Assembly: GCA_038503035.1 (NCBI GenBank)
Contig: JAVSML010001161.1
Span: 234,278-298,277, forward strand
Source: Crocodylus rhombifer
Taxonomy: Eukaryota; Chordata; Crocodylia; Crocodylidae
Direction of reading: 5' to 3'
DNA length: 64,000 bases
Positions within the stretch are counted from its first letter, which is position 1, and each line of letters begins with the position of its first letter. Shown here one piece after another: positions 60,099 to 64,000 of this stretch. The notes beneath the pieces were generated by a model. It was not told the origin of the DNA. It worked only from the letters and a program-made list of their open reading frames with translations, and did no database searches. The position numbers were made by a program, and so were the translations under genes.

Positions 60099-60332
60099 CA
60101 GTATAACCTCATGAATCTAGAATTCTTGAAAATCCAGCACTTTTTAAGCATGCACTACATCAGGGAATAGTGGTAGCTGGTCCCAGAGCAGCGGAAGGGG
60201 AAGCTTTCACGTGGTGGCTGCTGCTACCATCCACCCCGCTTCGCATCCAGCCACTGCTCCAGGAAATCTGGAATTTTCACATTTCTGGCAGGTGCTTGGT
60301 CCCAAGCATGCTGGATTTATGAGGTTATATTG
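60099..60332. mobile_element. Mariner/Tigger-like MITE, family C, copy 1
   Basis: Starts CAGTATAACCTCATGAATC and ends GGATTTATGAGGTTATATTG, a clear inverted repeat of about 20 bp. TA precedes the left end (60097-60098); the right TA is displaced or mutated. 234 bp, no coding capacity. Confidence 0.78.
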
Positions 60333-63269
60333 TGTAAGAACCTACAGATCAGAAATGCTGATGGAGAATAACTTGGCATAGAAAATTTTGAAACTAATGA
60401 ACTACGGGAATAGGATTGGAATTTGGCCAGCTGTGGTTTCAAAGGTTTGGGCATCATACTATACCTGAGTCCCAGTATTACGACACAATACAATATAGTG
60501 TGCTGGGCTGCACACTTAAAGGCACGCTTAGGGGAGGTAGGGCCTTATTCCCTTTCTGTTCAGTTGTGTAACAATTATTAATATTTTATTTGTGAATATT
60601 TCATTACAAAAATAATAATGACAAACTGAAGGGGGCCAGAAAAACGGAAATGATTCTGGGCTGAAAAGGGTGTCTTAAGTTTCACTTAAATGAAAAGTGA
60701 AATTTAGGAGTGAAAGTAAATATTTTAATATTTAAATCCTATGGACTCCAGGAAAGGGCAGGAGCCATACAACATAATTAATGGGTACACAGCCAGAAGA
60801 AATAAAAGAAAAGCTTCTGTTGCATGTCATCTGTAATGCTAGGTAAGATGTGGAAGTTGCTATAAGGAAATGCTGAAAGCTGTATGGTTTGGGGCTTATT
60901 TTATACTACACAAAATATTAATTAATGTACAATAGGGAGATGAATTGGGCTTTCTACTTGGTCACTTTAGTTTTTTTGAGACCTGATAGTTGAAAAGGAC
61001 CGTACGGTAAAATGGAAGATAATTTTTAAGACTGTTCAAGGGACACGAAACTGGACATGAATTACTAAATGGATAGCATCTCTGCAGTCTGCCCAGAGGA
61101 ATCTGTCCAGCAGGGCTCAGCCTGGCCCCCCTGGCCAAATATACCCTCATTAGAGGCTAATAAAATAAGATGAATATTTGCCTTGTAGAAAATGTCTTGC
61201 CTCAAGCTGACAGAATCAGTTGATCATACCAGTTCTGTCAGAAACATTTAGCCAATTACAGGAAGAAATATACCAGATCTGGACTCGGATCCCTCTGAAA
61301 GATCTGATTAAGGATGGAAGGGTTTTATCAAGAGTCTTCATATTTAGTTGGTATCTAACTTTCATTAAATTCTAGCTCCTTGACTTCCATCATATAGATT
61401 CTCCCTGGAAACGTACACATTTTATTGCTGTTTGGTATTTATTTCCAATCTCAAATTCTCACCGATGTGTTGACTTTCTGGAATGAGTGTATAGTCAAAG
61501 GTCTAATGGCAGTAGATCGTGAAGAGAGGCCTAAATACTGTGACGTTGATTTCAGCCCATTTTATTTAATATTTTATCTAATGGGGTAGTTCCCTGTGGT
61601 GTCCTTTTCCAGGCATTAATAATGTGGGGATTATTAGAGGCAGTGCAAAAGATTTCAAATTTTGGAGAAGTTCTCCCTGACGCTCTTAAATGCTGTTGGT
61701 CAAAAAACAACCTCACAGAGCCCCTAATTGTTTGGTATACTTGAGATTTTAACAAGAGTGGGGACTTAGCATGTCCTCAAGGCTCTGTAGTAACTGTTCC
61801 TTTGCCTCCAGTTACTGCACAGTAAATTAGAGAGAGACTGGAGCCATTCAGCCCTGCTTCATTCTGGGATCAACTGCTCAAGGCCTGCTTTGACTCGGAA
61901 TAAGGTTGGGACAGTTGCTGCAGAGCATGCAAAACATGAATATGAACTTCTCCTCCCTCCTCTTAATGTTGGATTCACAGTTACTGCTGTATGTACCACA
62001 TTAAATTATTGGTTATAAGCAGCGTGGCTACTGTAAAAAGCTTGAGGACTGCTGCAGTACGGACAGTTTTTAATATAAGGTTGTGATAGTGTTGCTAGGC
62101 TGCCCTGCATGCACAGACAATTGGCCAGGGAGGCTCTTTCCAGTATGTAGCTGTTGAGTTGGTCTTTGCAGTTGGGCTCCAGGGGCTCAGGTGAAAGGGG
62201 AGCTCTGCAGTCAGTTAGGAGGGAGAGATGGCTGGGTCCTGGTACCTGCTTATCTTAGATGGCTGGGCCTTTCTGGTCTTCTGTCACAAAACATTGCAGA
62301 TCCCCGATGAAGACTTATCTACAGACTTATTTAAAATAGCCATTAACCTTTTCAGGAGGTGTTCCTTAAAGATGAAAGTGTTTTTGCCTGGGTAGGGGTG
62401 TTCTTTATAAAAAGGAAGGAACAAAAACCCTAAACTACTTTTAAATGAGGCGAGTTAAGATGGGTGGTGATTGACTAGTGGGGAGAAGTGTTTGCCACCT
62501 ATCGTGGCCTGTTTAGGATGCAACCAAAGTCCCGTCTCAAAACAGCAGAACCCAGTATGAGATTCTTGCAAAAGCAGCTTTGATAAAGGACAATGTAGTG
62601 TTACACCTGGCATGATTCTGCAAGGTCAAACACTTCCTTATTTCAGTTCTTGTGGAAAATACTGGATTTGTGGGTATGTTAATCAGTGTTACGAAGGATG
62701 ATTTGAAACCGTCTGCATAGACCCCTCAAGTCAACAATTGGACAAGTAGATGCAATCTGACTTCCCTTGTCCCTAAGATGAGGACAGACAGTTTTGTCAC
62801 TGTACTGCATTGCACTGCCCTTTCAGCGGTGGATATTGAGAGCAAGTTGCTGAAAGACAAATCCTTAGCTGACCCCATTCAGTCAGAATTGCAACAGACT
62901 CAAGGTTGAGGAGCTTACATAGGACACCACACGTAGTCAGTGGCGATAGGGGATTGGAAATAAAATATAAACATCCTGGAAAGAAGAGCAGTGAGTAGTT
63001 CTGTAACCTTTGAAGCAACATCAGTCAACATGAAGGGAATTCTGTGATTGATTCTAATGGGCAGTGAAAGCAAAACCAAACTCATTTAGAGGAAGGAAAC
63101 AAAAATCTGAAGCTTTAATAAGAAACAGTATGTGCTTCACCAGTAGAAAAATCTGAATTGCCCATATTAGCTACTTCTGGCCAAAGTCAATTCAGTATTT
63201 GAGTAGACTTTGTCAGATCTGCCAGGAAAGAACAAGTCAACAATTAATGACAGAGTCCAACAACTTTTT

Positions 63270-63780
63270 TCAAGGTTCAGGCTGCAACAACTTGGCTGGT
63301 GCTGGCTGGGTGGCTTTGGCAGTATGGGGAGGGAGGGGCTAAGTTTTCCATGCAGCTAAGAGCTCTGCCTGTGGTGCCATTTCTTCTCCCAGTCTCCTGC
63401 TCCCAGGCTGCAGAGTGAATGTAGATCCCAGCTGAGGGGAGCTGCATGGGCTGGGGAGCTGGAACCTGCTGCTCCCACTCCCACACCCCAACCCATCCCT
63501 GATGCAGCTCTGCTCCTGCAGGAAGTTGCATTCACACTGCGGCATGGGGTGTGCATGTGCATGGAGAACCAGCAGTAGTGCAGCTCCTTTCCAGCTGGAA
63601 AGCTGCACCCATGCTGTGTAGCTTTGGGAGATGGGTCGAGAAGTATCATTGGCATGAGCACAGCCTCCAGCTCCCTGGCCCTGGTGCACCTCCTTGCGGC
63701 TCAGTCCCAGCACTGTCCCAGGCTCAGCAGGCCAGATGCTTTCAGGCTCATGGAGCCCCTGGAAGTTGCTGACTCTTGGT
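63270..63780. other. GC-rich block in intron 7, probably repeat-derived
   Basis: Rich in GCAGCTC/GAGCTGC words, with overlapping frames on both strands but no recognisable domain. It resembles in composition the GC-rich interiors of the MITEs elsewhere in the window. Confidence 0.35.
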
Positions 63781-63915
63781 ATATGGGCATAGGGAAATAA
63801 CTTTGTTCTTCTGGTAGACGTTGTAATGTTTCTGTCTCGAGGAACAGAAATATTCCAGGCTGTTTCCAGTAGTAATTGGATTTCTTGCCACAGTGTATAG
63901 ATCGACTTTTAAATA

Positions 63916-64000
63916 CAGTGTAACCTCAGGAATCTGGCATGCTTGGGACTGAGCACCTGCTAGAAATTTGAAAACTCTGGAGTTTTGAAACTGGAGCGGC
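63916..64000. mobile_element. Mariner/Tigger-like MITE, family C, copy 2, cut by the window end
   Basis: Starts CAGTGTAACCTCAGGAATCT after TA (63914-63915). It aligns in inverse orientation with the right half of the 60099-60332 element (GCATGCTTGGGACTGAGCAC versus the inverse of GTGCTTGGTCCCAAGCATGC with small differences). Confidence 0.78.

Larger units (their letters stand above)
5340..64000 (+). other. ZRANB1: ZRANB1 (TRABID) transcription unit, 5' two thirds
   Basis: The gene encodes a deubiquitinase of the A20-like OTU family that prefers K29- and K33-linked ubiquitin chains and has been linked to Wnt signalling; it acts in cytoplasm and nucleus. The window shows a CpG-island promoter, one clear and one candidate noncoding leader exon, and five coding exons. 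Exon phases are consistent throughout (phase 1, 0, 1, 1, 2 at the successive coding donors), giving residues 1-475 and two bases of codon 476. The family is about 708 residues long, so roughly 230 C-terminal residues are missing because the window ends, not because the gene is broken. No frameshift or stop was seen in any exon. The 5' boundary given is an estimate from promoter elements. Confidence 0.96.
54706..64000 (+). other. ZRANB1: ZRANB1 intron 7, left part
   Basis: Starts GTAAGTTGG. No acceptor followed by a TRABID-like frame was found before the window ends, so the next exon is outside. The stretch 60333-63250 shows nothing I can define; other parts hold the MITEs and GC-rich blocks listed. 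A GTA/GTG trinucleotide patch is at about 55186-55218. Confidence 0.85.

Noticed and set aside
1..64000. CRISPR arrays, prokaryotic operons, tRNA or rRNA genes, endogenous retrovirus genes
   Set aside because: No regularly spaced direct repeats, no LTR pair with a primer-binding site, no retroviral gag/pol/env-like frame and no cloverleaf that I could support by reading.

Overview
This is 64 kb of a vertebrate nuclear genome, most likely a crocodilian or possibly a turtle. It has long introns, U2-type GT-AG splice sites, one CpG-island promoter, several CR1 LINE copies that end in the typical reptile/bird CR1 tail, and many small terminal-inverted-repeat (TIR) DNA transposons. I see no bacterial, organellar or plasmid features, no CRISPR array, and no tRNA or rRNA gene that I can support.

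The only cellular gene I can support is ZRANB1 (TRABID), a K29/K33-preferring OTU deubiquitinase, on the + strand. Its CpG-island promoter and noncoding first exon lie at about 5.1-5.53 kb (splice donor at 5535). A candidate second 5'UTR exon is at 27905-28003. Coding exons are 28821-29634, 47892-48079, 50175-50328, 53822-53893 and 54507-54705. All junctions keep frame. Together they encode residues 1-475 plus part of 476: three NZF zinc fingers, the ankyrin-like ubiquitin-binding domain, and the start of the OTU domain with catalytic Cys443. The exons carrying the rest of the OTU domain, including the catalytic His, lie past the right edge. Ordinals: 'coding exon 1' is 28821-29634; introns are numbered from the noncoding first exon.

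Layout. 0-4.7 kb: AT-rich flank, then a CR1 copy broken by an antisense CR1 and a 750-bp hAT-like element. 4.74-5.8 kb: a hAT remnant beside the CpG-island promoter. 5.5-27.9 kb: intron 1, with a tail-to-tail MITE pair, a long decayed CR1 carrying a hAT MITE with a perfect 8-bp target duplication, and other repeats. 29.6-47.9 kb: an 18-kb intron with a third CR1 and several hAT MITEs. 47.9-54.7 kb: four closely spaced coding exons, with a 797-bp MITE in intron 5. 54.7-64 kb: the start of the next intron, rich in MITEs.

The less routine signals are: three unrelated MITE families that each occur as a short AT-rich form and a longer form with a GC-rich interior; a pair of inverted MITEs sharing one TA; a segment flanked by perfect 14-bp direct repeats with a possible Penelope-like terminal motif; short upstream ORFs in the ZRANB1 leader; and a strong bias for T-runs over A-runs on the sense strand. 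I found nothing I would call a new multi-gene system.
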